Positions 46,368-57,812 of a DNA stretch of 64,000 nt are shown here, piece after piece. Under the pieces are notes generated by a model that did not search any database, was not told the DNA's origin, and worked only from the letters and a program-made list of their open reading frames with translations. Within the stretch, counting starts at the first letter, position 1, and every line of letters begins with the position of its first letter. The translations under genes and the position numbers were made by a program. The DNA comes from Ectocarpus siliculosus (lineage: Eukaryota; Sar; Phaeophyceae; Ectocarpales; Ectocarpaceae), in the NCBI GenBank assembly GCA_000310025.1, contig FN649727.1:3927655-3991654 (forward strand). Reading direction: 5' to 3'.

Positions 46368-47916
46368 TCAATTGCCGTACAAGGGCGCATTGTCCGCCCC
46401 GTCGACATCACCCTCGTATCGCGTCGCGGATCGAAACTCGCACCACTTTTCGCGCTTCGCGAGCAGCAGGCCGGGGTAGAGACCTACTCCTATCAGCAGG
46501 GCCACCCCCGACACGACCCAGGTAATGACCGACGAAAAGGCGGCGAGCAAAAGAACGAAGCTCGCCGCCGGCAGCAGCAGCAGGCACACGCCGACGGTGC
46601 CCAGGGGAATCTCGTACGGTCGATGCATATCGCGGTGGGATACTCGGAGCTTGATGAAGGCCACGAACTCCAAAATCTCCGCGAAACAGTCTGGGTTTGT
46701 AAAAACACGAGCGGTTACATGAGGTTGGCAATACACACACACACACATCCAAGGGGAAACGCATCAGCGGTAGGAGAGTAGCAGCCATGTGACAGATGTG
46801 CGGTTACGGGGTCCTGCAATGGTACACGGGGCGTTACATGAACCCAGCCGTTCAAGAGCACATGGGAATCTGCCCCGTTGTCTAGTACGGCAGGATTTAC
46901 AATTTGGTAGTCGCTGATGTACGGTTGTACATAAAAAACACAGACGAAAGGTTGTGTATCTGTTAGTCAGGAAACCGCGTTCACGTTCTACTGCTGTAGG
47001 ATCAACAAACTGCTACCTTGTGGCACCACATGGAGCCCCCAAACCAGTGCCGTCACCCCGTGAAAACGGTGGAGCGGTTATGCCGTGTCGGAGACGCCGT
47101 GTTAGAGCGCCAACGCCAACGACTCTAAGACAAAACCTTGGCCGCAAGTGAGACGCCGTGAAGCATGCCAAGAGTACATACTCACCGCCTTTTCCTCATC
47201 AGAATCACAGAAGATAAAGAGTGCACCCCGTGCAGACTGAAAATACCCACCAGAAACCCTCAGGCTTTCCCTGATTGTTGTACATATGGACATTGTACCC
47301 GGACATCACCACGCACGTGCAAAAACTTCAGAGGCTCACATAAAAGATTCAAAATCTCGACGATGGTCTCGAACCCCAGCAGCCCGAGAAATGCCACGCC
47401 CGTGGAAGAGGCGACGATAGCCAGGGTAGAGATGCCATGCGGCCCTCGCTTTGCAAACACCGCCGGCAGCATCCCTCGTTCCGCCTTTCGAAGGAAAAAA
47501 AAAAGAAGGGGGGCCAGGGTTGGGAACACACGAAAAAGACGGCAACAAAATGGAAAATTGGCGCACCAAGACAGCAGGCGGCATCACAGCAAAAAGCTTT
47601 CCAGCTGGCCTGAGAGAAACTTTTAGACCGTCCGCTCAAGTCTCCGGAGGTGACAAGCGGGCTGCCGACCAGATAAGCACACAAAGCAATCGGCACGGGA
47701 CGCCTGCAAAGTAGTGCTGCAGAGTGCGAAAACACACAAAAACACATCACGCTTTCTAGGTAATAATATTTGGAATTTGAAGTAGTAGAACGGCATACCA
47801 CTCGTTGGGTAGTTGGCTTGTGACCACGAAAGCCGTTCGCGTCAGTTGGACCAATACTATATGGGTACTAGAAGTTACTGAGCGGAGACCGGAATGGTAT
47901 TTAATGCGTCAAGACA

Positions 47917-47957
<41 letters not shown>

Positions 47958-50900
47958 GCCAGAGCGCCCTCACCATTCCCATGAGCTGGAGGGCGTCGGA
48001 AGTCATCTCCGCCTCGAAGAGCCCGATGTTCGCCGCCGCGGCAGCCAGGACCACCCACACCCCGAGCCAACGCCCCGTGATCGCCTCCGCCACCTCCGCA
48101 AAGTACCCGTCCTCCCACAGGGACCACCGGCCCCCCTCGCCGGCGCTAGCCGCCGCCGCCGCAGCAGCAGCAACGGACGCCGCGCCGGTCCCCACGAAGA
48201 TCGGCAAGCCGTAGCACAGGACGACCAGGGCCACGCAGGCGACCAGGGCGCGAGGGTACGTCCTCCCCGGGTTCTCCACCTCCCCGGCGAAAGAAGCCGC
48301 GCTGTCCCAGTAGTTGAGGTTCCTGGGAGCGTTTTCGCGGGGGGAGATCGTCGGTGGCATAGATGAGGGGAACGTCAGCACTACGAAAAAAACATGTCTC
48401 TTCCGTGTGTTAACATTTTTTGGAACGATACTTCTGTACCACCATATTTTCGCCCGGGAACAGAGCAACGTGTCGAACCGGTGCAATATCAGAAAAGCTC
48501 GACCGCAGAGCCAGCCAACCGTCGGAGCGAGAGAACACCCAACCAAGCAGTTTGCAACCAAATGCACGCGTGACGGACACGTCAGATCATCGCGCAGAGG
48601 AAAAGCGCGCTCCAACAGCCTGCCGTAGGGAGACACACGCCGCACGCTCCTCCGGGCGTGCTATTGACCGTTCTACGGGCGGACACTCCCTGCCTCAGAG
48701 CTCGAGCTTGTGTTCTTGTTGGCAAGTGATTGCACACCTTGTTCGCAGGTGGTAATAACTCAGCGTTCGCCTCACCAGAACATGACGTTCAGATACGTCC
48801 CCCATCGTATCGCTCCCCAGCCCCCGTCTGGCGGAGAGATCCACGACTCCGGCATCGTGCAGTCCGGAAGCCCCCACAGCACGAGAACAACGAACGGGAG
48901 CAAACTGAACACCGCCACCGCTATGGCGGTCCGTCCTACCACTCTGGAACGTCAGCGCGTGTTGCAAAACGGTGGCGGCGACGGCGGCGACGGCGGGTGG
49001 AGGGCACGCGAGTGTGGACATTTTATACACCCCAAGCCCATCGGTGAGCATCGGCTATGGTGATGCTGCGCTATAGTCTTAGTATAGTACGCCGAGCGAA
49101 TCACACCGGAGAGTAATGGTGCCGATATATCGCGGTGTAGTAACAGAAAAAAATCACGGCGTTATATCGAGACCTGCGCTATTGGGGGAAGGTCCCTGAA
49201 CAGCTAGGTTGTTGTGCCAAGGAATCATTTCCGCAACACACCCGCGCTACCGTACCTAAGGCCCCTGTAGGCCAAGTAGGAGAGGGCTAGGTTGAGGCAG
49301 ACGACGCAGCCCCACCGGCCTAACCCGTCCTCACGAAGAAAGTTGTCTCTGGGAAGCAGGCTCACAAGGTAGTCGAGGAAGAGAACCGGATCTACCATGG
49401 CGGTTGGGACCGGTTGTTCGCGCAGCGGGAAAGACACCAGGAGGAAGATGGGCAGGGTCATGCTATAGAAGAGGGCAACATGAGACGTTGTAGCGAAAAA
49501 GTCATTTGTCATCTGGCAGCAAGTGGGGCCCACCATTGCGAACGCTTTCGCGACATGCTTCCGGTGCTCTAAACGAAGAAGCAACGCGCTTGAACGACCA
49601 ATGGTAAGACACAAAAAATTGACACCGATTCCACCGTGCGGGCCTAAATGCCAAAGGCATACACAAAAAAATCTTCCCGATGAAAAGCAGCGCACGATTA
49701 AGCCACCGAAACGCCATCAAGGTGAATAGCGGTGCAGACAAGGAGATGGCTGCTCGGCCGCGCGACTCACAAAGACTGTTGTCTGCGACGCCGGACATCC
49801 AGCTGGCGTAGCCCTCCATCCACCCCCAGAACGGGCCGAAAGCTGTTGAGACCTGCAGACCGCCACAAAAGCAGAGAGTGAATAACCGAACAAGGGCAGG
49901 TGCTGACAGCTCGGAGAAACCAGTAGCAACCGGCGTAGCGGTTGTCCTTTGCCAAGAGGGTGCCCTATCTACAACGCGACGAGAAGATACAAAAACCCAA
50001 AGCTTGATGCATCACGTGTACCACACAAGCCATCACCTGGATTGTGCTTCAGCGTCGCTGGTCTTGGGTTGAGAGAAGGTGGGTAGGACGACATGGTTCC
50101 TTTTGTCACGCCACGGCAAAGTCAACGTCAGCGACGGCGGCACACCAAAATAAAGGGACGGCAAACACACGCACACCAAAGACACCCGTATATCGTCAAA
50201 CCCACTCGGGCGGCACGTACCCATGCCACACACCCCGCGGCTTCCGGAAAGGTTGTAGAGAGCTCCGCGGTGACTAGCGCCTCGGGGATCGACCAGACCA
50301 TAGGAAGGAACAGAAAGCCCATGAGAGCTAGAAACGGTCCCGCCGCCGACACGACCGGCTCGACGCCGAAGGGCCCACCGCTAACACCGTAGAAAATAAG
50401 TAAAACTAGGGGCTGCACGTGTGCGTAGGGCAGCGAAGAGAGGGGGGGGGCGGCGTACTCTTTATGTTTTGCATGCCTTAGCGGTTAGACCATTGACCAC
50501 GCGTTCTCGAGAGGACGGGGCATTGTTCCCACAGGACCGATCACCGATGGCCAATCGGTCCTTCCTACTTTGCCAAAGGTGGCTTAAAAATGTCGTCCCT
50601 GGTCTACCTACTTCATGTAACGATATATCCCTTCCCGCCTTTTCAAACCACTTCCTACCCCCCAGAGAGGGGGGGGGGGGGTTAGGGGATCATGAGAGAA
50701 CGTTAGAAAAGGAAAGAGAGGGGGGATGGGAGAAAATGAGACAGAGACACACGGATAGAGATGGAACCGGAGGGGGGGTTCTGTCAGGAGTCATGGCATG
50801 AACGTGTTTCGTTGTTATCGGGAGAGAGCTTCCCTCGAGACAGAAGATCTGCCGCGGCAGCGTTACAACTGACCGATCACCTCATTCATACTCTGCCTTT

Positions 50901-51485
50901 GCCGGCAAGAAAAAGGAGGACCTTAGTTTGAGCAGGGTCCACAAAAGTAGGTCCCTGCGCACCTGGATATGTGTGAGATTGTTGCTGCGGGACCCAAGAG
51001 CCTCTGAGCGTATTCTGCCGCATTGCGAACCGCGACTGCTGCAGCGGACACACGGACACACTTGTATGGCACACAAACGATGCAGCCGTAATTTAGTCTA
51101 TATTTATGTACCAAACAATGAGCTGCTTGCCAGTGATGCTCCGAAAACTTACCCAGAAGGATATCGTTTTTTTTGCCCCCCTCCCGGCGTTGCCCATCGT
51201 CTTTACCCCACCGCCGCCATCACTCCCTCCGCCCGACTCCGAAGACACATCGAAATGGTGCGAGGGTCTGCTGGTGTTGCGTATCAAGGGAACTGGAGAT
51301 CCGTCTGATCCGTTCAGTCCATGACGGCCACCCGACAAAAGCCCGCTCCCGTCGCCGCTAGCGTTGCTGCTGTTTCTGCTGCTGCTGCAGCTGCTGCTGC
51401 CCCTTCGAGTATCCGTCTTGCCGGTCCCTCCGAGGGAGCTATCGAGAGGCCGGTATGGTGTTGGTCCGCAGTCACCAGTCTCCAT
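46368..51485 (-). CDS. APC-superfamily permease, polyamine-transporter type, 8 exons
   Basis: Exons (minus) 51485-51153, 50412-50221, 49852-49771, 49391-49256, 48943-48776, 48322-47974, 47484-47340, 46690-46368 join in phase to 575 residues. The first exon encodes a 111-residue Ser/Gly-rich cytosolic tail. Transmembrane segments follow, starting [20 protein letters not shown], the TM1 helix-break motif of this family. Other landmarks are [84 protein letters not shown], and [17 protein letters not shown]. These match plant and protist PUT/LAT-like transporters that take up polyamines or cationic amino acids with protons at a membrane. A loop after NYWDSA carries an unusual Ala run ([18 protein letters not shown]). 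Substrate is inferred from family resemblance only. Intron 1 contains a LINE fragment. Confidence 0.9.
47917..47957. repeat. CAA microsatellite
   Basis: About 13 ACA/CAA triplets in the permease intron, ending 16 bases from the donor of the 48322-47974 exon. Confidence 0.9.
50450..50664 (-). mobile_element. 5'-truncated LINE A-family copy in permease intron 1
   Basis: Read on the minus strand, the segment matches the last 200 or so bases of LINE A (about 4738-4953), including the RT C-terminus (translated LLCQRWLKN and VRPLTTR on the reverse frame of both copies), the stop region and GAGTACGCC plus a C-rich run. Identity is high but not complete. It is oriented in the same sense as the host gene. 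Such 5' truncation is the usual outcome of incomplete target-primed reverse transcription. Confidence 0.85.
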
Positions 51486-52458
51486 CTTTCGCTTCGACGG
51501 CCGCACCCCGCCGCCACCTTCTGTGCCTATTTCCGGCCGCTTGTGAAGAGAACAAGCCGGTACAGAGAGGCCTGTCCGCAGGGAGGCGGCGGGCGTAACG
51601 AAAGATGTGCTGTACGGCGGGGTCAGCCGCCGTTAGAAGACAGGGTTCTCAATAGATGCAACAGCTGGAAGTTTCTTCACAGGAGATGGTCCAAAGCCGC
51701 TCGTGGGGATGTTCCTGCTGGCGTGTGGCAGGAGGTTCGTGTTTCTCAGCGAAGCAAACCTTCACAGGCTCACGCAAAGAAACAAGTGCGCGCTCGTTCC
51801 CATGATATGCTCTCGAACTCGGCCCTGGCTCGTCACTACTGCTGTCACCGTCTCCTCCGCTGGAGAGAGCTCGCACTCCCCCTTCCCGATCAAAGGAGCC
51901 GAACCGAATTAAGCCGCAGTTTTTGGTTCCGGGGGCGTGAAAAACCGGGGAGATTTAAAACCGTCCCCCCCTGGGCGCCCAGGTTCCCACACGCGTGTGT
52001 ACTGGACCCGCCTGCTGTGCTTCACATACGCAACACACATCGCACAAGTCACTCAGCACACAGTCCGGACAGAGGTGAGGGGCCTCGTGAGCTTGACGTC
52101 TGGGGGCGTTGTACACACAGAAGGAAGATCCGAACAAATCAGCCCGAGACACGATCTCTGGCAACTGTATCTTTGTTGGTGTGTGGTGAAATCCCCCCAC
52201 ACGTCGGGGGTTGTCTACATATACGGTGTTAAAGTTTTTACGAAGCTGCTTGTACAAGGAAGAGTTTTTGCTTGAGGCATTGATTCATCCTCTCAGTTGT
52301 TCGGACCGGCACGCCGCATACTGCTGTGGACAGGTGATACTCGGTTCGCAGCAACCTGCAACATCCCGTCCGTCCGCCATACGCATTTCCCCTTCTTGTT
52401 CATTGTCTCGAACTGCAAAAAAGCGGCAGGGACGGGAGAAATCTGTGGACGCAGCTCC
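51486..52458. promoter_or_regulatory. Divergent intergenic region
   Basis: The 973 bp between the permease ATG (minus) and the ankyrin gene ATG (plus) must hold both 5' regions. No clear TATA or CCAAT pair was identified. A long open frame across it on the + strand overlaps permease exon 1 antisense and looks like a shadow. Confidence 0.35.
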
Positions 52459-53424
52459 ATGGATGCACCCGTCTTCCCCTACCAAGAAACTCGGGGAGGA
52501 GACTTCTCTGCACTCCGCCATTGGCTGAGTCAAGGTGGAACTATCGATGCGCCGTTGCTGCGCTCCGTCGCCGAAACTTGGACCCCTCTTGCGCTAGCCT
52601 GCGCCGAGGGGCGGGTCGAACTTGTCCGCGCGATCGTGGAGATCGGAGGCGCCCGCCCCTCTTTTTCGGCGCAAACGAAAGTGTTGGCTAGTTCGTCACC
52701 TTTACACGTCGCTTCACGCTATGGCCACGCCGGTGTTGCGGCGGTTCTGCTAGAGCTCGGTGCCGTAGTCGATGCCCGCGACACTTTCGGGTTCACACCA
52801 CTCTGCTACGCAGCAGGAAACGGCCACCTGAAGACGATCGAGGTGCTGCTTGAGGCTGGGGCGGACGCCTCCTCGTCCTTTGAAGCACCCTACGCAGCGA
52901 AGGCGCTGGACATGGCAGAGATGGCGGGCTTTGATGACGCCGCGACTCTGCTCAGGAGCCGGGCTCTGGCGGGAGAGGACGGGGGCGAGGCGGTCAGGAG
53001 GAGGAAGACGCTCGCCTCGTGGCTCGGGGTGCTCGGGTGTCGGGAGTTTCTTGGTCGGTTTTTGAGGGCCGGCTACGACGACCTGCAATTCATGGCATCG
53101 CAGGGGTTGACCGAGGCAGACTTGGACTGCGTTGGAGTGCCAGGCGACAAGCTTGGCCTGAGGAAGAAGCTGTTGGCGATGCACGGCGTGGAAGGGTTCT
53201 TGAACGCCGATGGTGGTGGTAGCAGCAGCAGCAGCAGCAAGACAGAGGAGGCCTCGGCGGCGGAGACAGCAAGTGAAGGCGGGAATGAGAGTAGCAGCAG
53301 CGGTGGAAGTAGTGATGATGAAACGGGCGATGAGCAAGATGCATCCAGCAGTGATGGTGGTGAAACTGGTAGCAGTAGCGGCCATGGGAGCGATAGTGGA
53401 AGCGATTCGGAAAGCGACGCATAG
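52459..53424 (+). CDS. Ankyrin-repeat and SAM-domain protein, single exon
   Basis: From the ATG at 52459 the frame gives 321 residues. Ankyrin repeats are visible at TPLALACAEGRVELVRAIVEIGG, SPLHVASRYGHAGVAAVLLELGAVVDARD and TPLCYAAGNGHLKTIEVLLEAGADA (residues about 35-150). A SAM-like domain follows: LASWLGVLGCREFLGRFLRAGYDDLQFMASQGLTEADLDCVGV ... GLRKKLL (about 190-250). The last 75 residues are almost only Ser, Gly, Asp and Glu, a flexible acidic tail. Ankyrin plus SAM proteins act as protein-binding scaffolds; the partner here is unknown. It is intronless, unlike its neighbours. The frame is open upstream of the ATG, but the GC(T)CCATGG context is good. Confidence 0.85.
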   Translation: MDAPVFPYQETRGGDFSALRHWLSQGGTIDAPLLRSVAETWTPLALACAEGRVELVRAIVEIGGARPSFSAQTKVLASSSPLHVASRYGHAGVAAVLLELGAVVDARDTFGFTPLCYAAGNGHLKTIEVLLEAGADASSSFEAPYAAKALDMAEMAGFDDAATLLRSRALAGEDGGEAVRRRKTLASWLGVLGCREFLGRFLRAGYDDLQFMASQGLTEADLDCVGVPGDKLGLRKKLLAMHGVEGFLNADGGGSSSSSSKTEEASAAETASEGGNESSSSGGSSDDETGDEQDASSSDGGETGSSSGHGSDSGSDSESDA

Positions 53425-56279
53425 ATAGCAATGAGAATGCCTACTACGTGCTGTAGTTCCATCGATCGTGCAGCAGCACTGCCACCTGCTATATAATTCA
53501 GGAGTCGCCGCTTTTCCCTGCGACGAACTTGTGCTGGATGAGGAAGGTCATCACGACAACTCTTCGCTATTAGATGATTATCAAAACCGTTCGCTTGTGT
53601 ACGATACCACAGCTTTCATTGGTGCGTCACGGTGTGCTTAACGAGCAGCAATATGAGTTTGCTCGAGGCGAAGGCAGGAGCTGCGGGTTTTGGTCCCTCA
53701 ATCGATCAGTACACAGTCTATCGAGGCCATCACTACCACCCACCCCGTTTCGCACACACGAAACGAAGCGGGGGGGTAGAGATAGTACCTCCGGAGTATG
53801 GCGGCCGTATGTTTGTACCTCGGGCGCATCCACGGGTGGCCTTGTCGCACAAGGTGTGTGTGCAACGATAACGTCTAGCGATCCAACAACATGTAGATGC
53901 TAGATGATACACACACGACATAATCATGTTCAATTCGGTTCCGGAAGGGTCAACGGGTTGTTGAACAAAATACTCATGTCTCGGTCTTCGCCCAACATTC
54001 TTCCACTCACCATCTTGCTTCGAATATACTACTTGTAGAAGCCCAACCAACTCGCGCACAACCTACGCATGCTTGTACGTAGTGGTCAAGCAAAACAAAA
54101 TTCGCGAGAATAGACGCTTGCACACAGGGTGCACAGCTAATTGTGTTCCAACGCCAACAATCAAACACTGGCCTGAAGGCTCCAAGTGTCATGCAAGCCC
54201 GCCTGCAGTGAGATGCGTCTGAAACAGCCTTGCTTTCGACATGAAAAGTGTGCCTGCTGCTACCGGCACAGTGGAACAAAGTAGTATCTATATCTGTGGT
54301 CATTGCGTTGCCTCATAGCGTACGCCGCAGAAGCACTGGGTTGGGAGATGGGGGTACGGAACATTTCCAGGAAATCTCCGAGGGGCCGACAACGGCTACG
54401 CAGGTGGCCAGAGAGCACCACTTATTGCATCCACGATGAGTAGTTCTTGCAATGTAAAGCTGGGTTTTCACACCGTCGGAAAGCTCTGAGGAGCTTGTAC
54501 ACATACATGTACAATACATACAAAGTCTACATATCCCACCTACGAGGGGTTCTTCGCGACCGGAGGGAGCCTCAAAAGCAATATGCCATACAAATTCTCG
54601 GAGAGCGGCGGATAAGGCTATCCCCTCCTTAGTGGAACACGTACGTGTTGTTAGTGAACGCTCGCGGATTTCTGGGACACGGGCACATCCAGAACAATAT
54701 CGTCTCTTCGCCAATGGGCGAAGTTTGGCGGTTCCTGGGTCATCCGGCGAGACTGGGACCCTGCCTGATCATGACCGCGGATTGTATATGCGCATCGGAG
54801 GATTGTACCGACAACACCCCTTAGGCTGCTACGTTGTTGTCCAGGACCGAATTCCTATGCTGTGGTCGTGGGGGTGAGCGGTCAAACCAAGCCCTCGAGG
54901 GTCGGTATGATGGCTTTCGAGGGTCGGTCTGGTGCGTCTCAAAATCGCGCCCGTTGGCGAACTGCTTGCTGCTACTGCCGCCAACCCTGCCCCGAGGGAC
55001 CGGCGATCGGGGATTGTAGCGCTCAGAACCAAACTCGTGAGGGTGGCCGAGCGCATCCATCGGACATTCACGGAGCGGCGAGCGAAGTGGGCGTGCTCAA
55101 ACGAGCTTCGTTGGAGTTGGTGAGCACGGGTTGCGAACTGTACCCGAATGCGGGTTGCGAACCGTACCCGAATGGCCGGTCAGTGGTGATTGCTGTCTCA
55201 AACCAAGCTCGCTAGAGTCCGTACGCTACGGCATCATCAGCAAGAGGAGTAGCATGATGTGTTGCACCGGCACACAACTGCTGCAGGCGACACGCGCGTG
55301 CATTCAGCGGTACTATGTTAACTGCATACGACTAGTCTAGATGGTCTAGATGATATTTTGCGATTGATTCCGAACACCGGGTAGTAAGCACAGAGGAGGC
55401 CTAAGGGGTCCTAGGCAAAATCTGCTGGTGCAGCAGCAGATAACAATGAATCCTGACGACCAACACCATGACACTGCAATGGCGTTACAGCAACAGTGGG
55501 GCGACAGACAATGGGCGGGGGGGCGGAAAAACCGAAAAAGCCACCCATTATTATCTGCCGCCAAAACCAAGTAAATGTGGTATCTTGTTGGTTGAGGGTA
55601 CGCAAGAGGTTTTTTTCTCTCGAGAGCGCACGAGAGGGAAACGAAAAGCACAGGGACAGGATTGCCTGAAGCAAACTCCACGATTGTATGCCCGGACTCG
55701 CATGCTGCCGAGCTTAGATCATCAGGCGGCGACAAGTGTGGGAGTACATACAACACAATCCAACTTCGAAAAGCTGTATCTGGATCCAATGATACATCCA
55801 TACCTGCTCCACTACAATTAACATGCAAACATGCATGCGCGCCAAAACCCAACTTCAACAAGCTGAGCTTTCGGCGAAGAAAAAGGGGGGCTATGTGGAG
55901 GTCAGGATATGGAGATTCAGGGAGCACAGATACACGTACATAAAGAGTAGGATCTGAGAGGATATGTGATAATAGATTATTACCGTTCTTCGAGGGTCTA
56001 TGACTCTTACGATTCCCAACGGCTGCGAAGAGTTGATGAATCTTTAGGAGAATGGGAAAAGGGTCCACGAAGGCTCGCCCACTCTCCTCGCCACCCTAGC
56101 TTGACTGAGTTCGCTCGGTCACGCTTGGCATTCCTCGCCACATTGCACCAAAGGAAATAGCCAACCTCCGGTGGCAGGACATAGCCACCACACTCCCGGA
56201 CTCTCTGCTCAGCCAGAGTAGAGGGCTTCCATATTGGCGTTCGACGACGTGTTCTATCTTTGCAACCCACGTGTGAAAC
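53425..56279. other. Gene-free stretch
   Basis: No gene is recognised. A GTG-started open frame at 54932-55123 has a coding-like Arg/Ala-rich translation but no ATG and no family signature; it may be a transposon remnant. A tandem pair of about 22 bases (GGGTTGCGAAC(T/C)GTACCCGAAT) lies at about 55129-55173. Confidence 0.35.
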
Positions 56280-57251
56280 ATGGGGTCCAAAGGAGGAAAG
56301 AAAAAGGTCGGAGGGTCGCAACAACAGCAGCAACAGCTGAAAAAGCAAAAGTCGCTGATGCCCAAACAGCAGGCGAAGCCGCGTCCCGACGCTGCTGCGC
56401 CTACCCACCACGGCTCGGCTAAGCCCCAAGAGGGACAGCCGACGCCGTCCCAAGCTGGGGACACCGCTGGTGCGGCTTCGAGCGTAGCACCCTCGCAGAG
56501 CAGTCACCGTGGCGGGTACTTCCACGCTTTGGTGGGTGAAAGTCGTGACAGCGACAACAACAGCAGCGCTGGCGATGGCGCCCAGGCTGTCACCACCCGA
56601 CACCACGACACCGACCCGCAATCCGACGACAACGATGACGACAACGACGACGACGCCGTTGGCGGCGACGACGTCGACGACGACCTCGCGCAAGACATCC
56701 TGCGGAACCGCGCAAGCGCCGCAAGTCAGCAGAGTGCCTCGCTCCTGGCAAGCGGCGGGCCGCTGGAAGCCGTTCTCGTCGGAGCGGTCACAAAGGCAGT
56801 GAAGGCGGATAAGACCCCGCCGGCATGGGTCCTCAGCATGCTCATGCCGGGAGCCGTCCACCAGCACGACATTCAGCAGGTGAATCCGCGTTCGCTTGCC
56901 TCAGATCTAGAAGCAGAAAATCGTTCTGGTGGTATGCGCACGACAGCAAGTGTTCAACAGACCCCTGCTCAGAATATGTCTACACCGACAAATTCATCTA
57001 TTAACCCGGTACACCAAAACACGGTAAACCAGGCCTCACCGAACCAGGTAAACCAGCAAACGGTAAACCCAGACAACCCTACCCCGGTAACCCAACCCAC
57101 GGTCAACCAGGACGTGATTAGCACGGCACGGTTTACTTTGAAAGCCAATGACCTACCTCCTGATCTCAAGCTCGAGGGTTGTTGTTGTTGTCTTCACATT
57201 AAAAACCGTTCCGATCTCTCTATACCCAGTACCTTCGTATGTCCGTACTGA
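56280..57251 (+). CDS. Gag-like N-terminal frame in inverted arm 1
   Basis: ATG to TGA, 323 residues. The translation is low complexity: Lys/Gln-rich start, Asp/Asn-rich middle (about 115-140), then an Asn/Gln/Thr/Pro repeat of QxTVN type (VNQASPNQVNQQTVNPDNP, about 240-275), then TARFTLKANDLPPDLKLEG. The last piece resembles the segment that precedes the core of Ty3-type gag proteins, and a gag-core-like frame lies at 61682. I infer this is the N-terminal part of a gag gene cut off from its core. After LKLEG the frame runs into the noncoding inner part of the arm. Confidence 0.5.
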   Translation: MGSKGGKKKVGGSQQQQQQLKKQKSLMPKQQAKPRPDAAAPTHHGSAKPQEGQPTPSQAGDTAGAASSVAPSQSSHRGGYFHALVGESRDSDNNSSAGDGAQAVTTRHHDTDPQSDDNDDDNDDDAVGGDDVDDDLAQDILRNRASAASQQSASLLASGGPLEAVLVGAVTKAVKADKTPPAWVLSMLMPGAVHQHDIQQVNPRSLASDLEAENRSGGMRTTASVQQTPAQNMSTPTNSSINPVHQNTVNQASPNQVNQQTVNPDNPTPVTQPTVNQDVISTARFTLKANDLPPDLKLEGCCCCLHIKNRSDLSIPSTFVCPY

Positions 57252-57464
57252 TCCAACGCTCGACGCGGTCGATTCCCGTGGTCACAGGTTAACTTACCCT
57301 AAAAAGGTACACTCAAATAAACTGGCCCCGAGGGGTCCGCAAGTCAATAGAAATCAACGACAGATATTCTGGAATCCTCCACTCCCTCTTCGCGCTATGC
57401 GAGGTATCAACTGAGACTAGCAGTCACTATCTATCATGGGCCGGAGAGAAAGAGGTACACCCCC
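56296..57464 (+). repeat. Inverted arm 1 (1,169 bp)
   Basis: Nearly identical, in reverse orientation, to 62547-63716. Differences I saw are one single-base insertion in arm 2 and about five substitutions. The outer 880 bp is the gag-like frame; the inner roughly 290 bp is noncoding. The outer boundary falls inside the gag-like frame, 16 bases after the ATG. The inner boundary is a run of five C at 57460-57464. Confidence 0.95.
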
Positions 57465-57812
57465 TTGGTTCAATCTTGGTATTTCACAACGCAAGCAGAG
57501 ACAAGGCCATCTGGCACAGAAAAAGAGAGAAAAAAAAGAAAAAAGAAAAAAAAAATGGAAACCGTACAACAAGGAGAAGAGGAAATAAAATGAAAATAAA
57601 ATGAAAAAGGGCGAGGACAAAGAGGGACCAGGCCGAAAATAACAAGAAGTATGAGGCAGAACAAGGCACACGGTGGAGAGACCACTGACGAACAAGCAAA
57701 CACGCAAACATGGCCACCAACCAGCGATACATTGTAATGGTACGAAATCACTACTACTGGGGGGTTGGTGCAATGGTGCAGCGTTGGGGGGGGGGAATTG
57801 GCTAAAAGAAAT

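Noticed and set aside
51321-52232. 303-codon open frame on the + strand
   Set aside because: It starts antisense inside permease exon 1, has no family signature, and composition fits a shadow frame.
55346-56068. 240-codon open frame on the - strand
   Set aside because: It begins with GTG, is Cys/Leu/Pro rich without domain pattern, and has no splice or ATG support.
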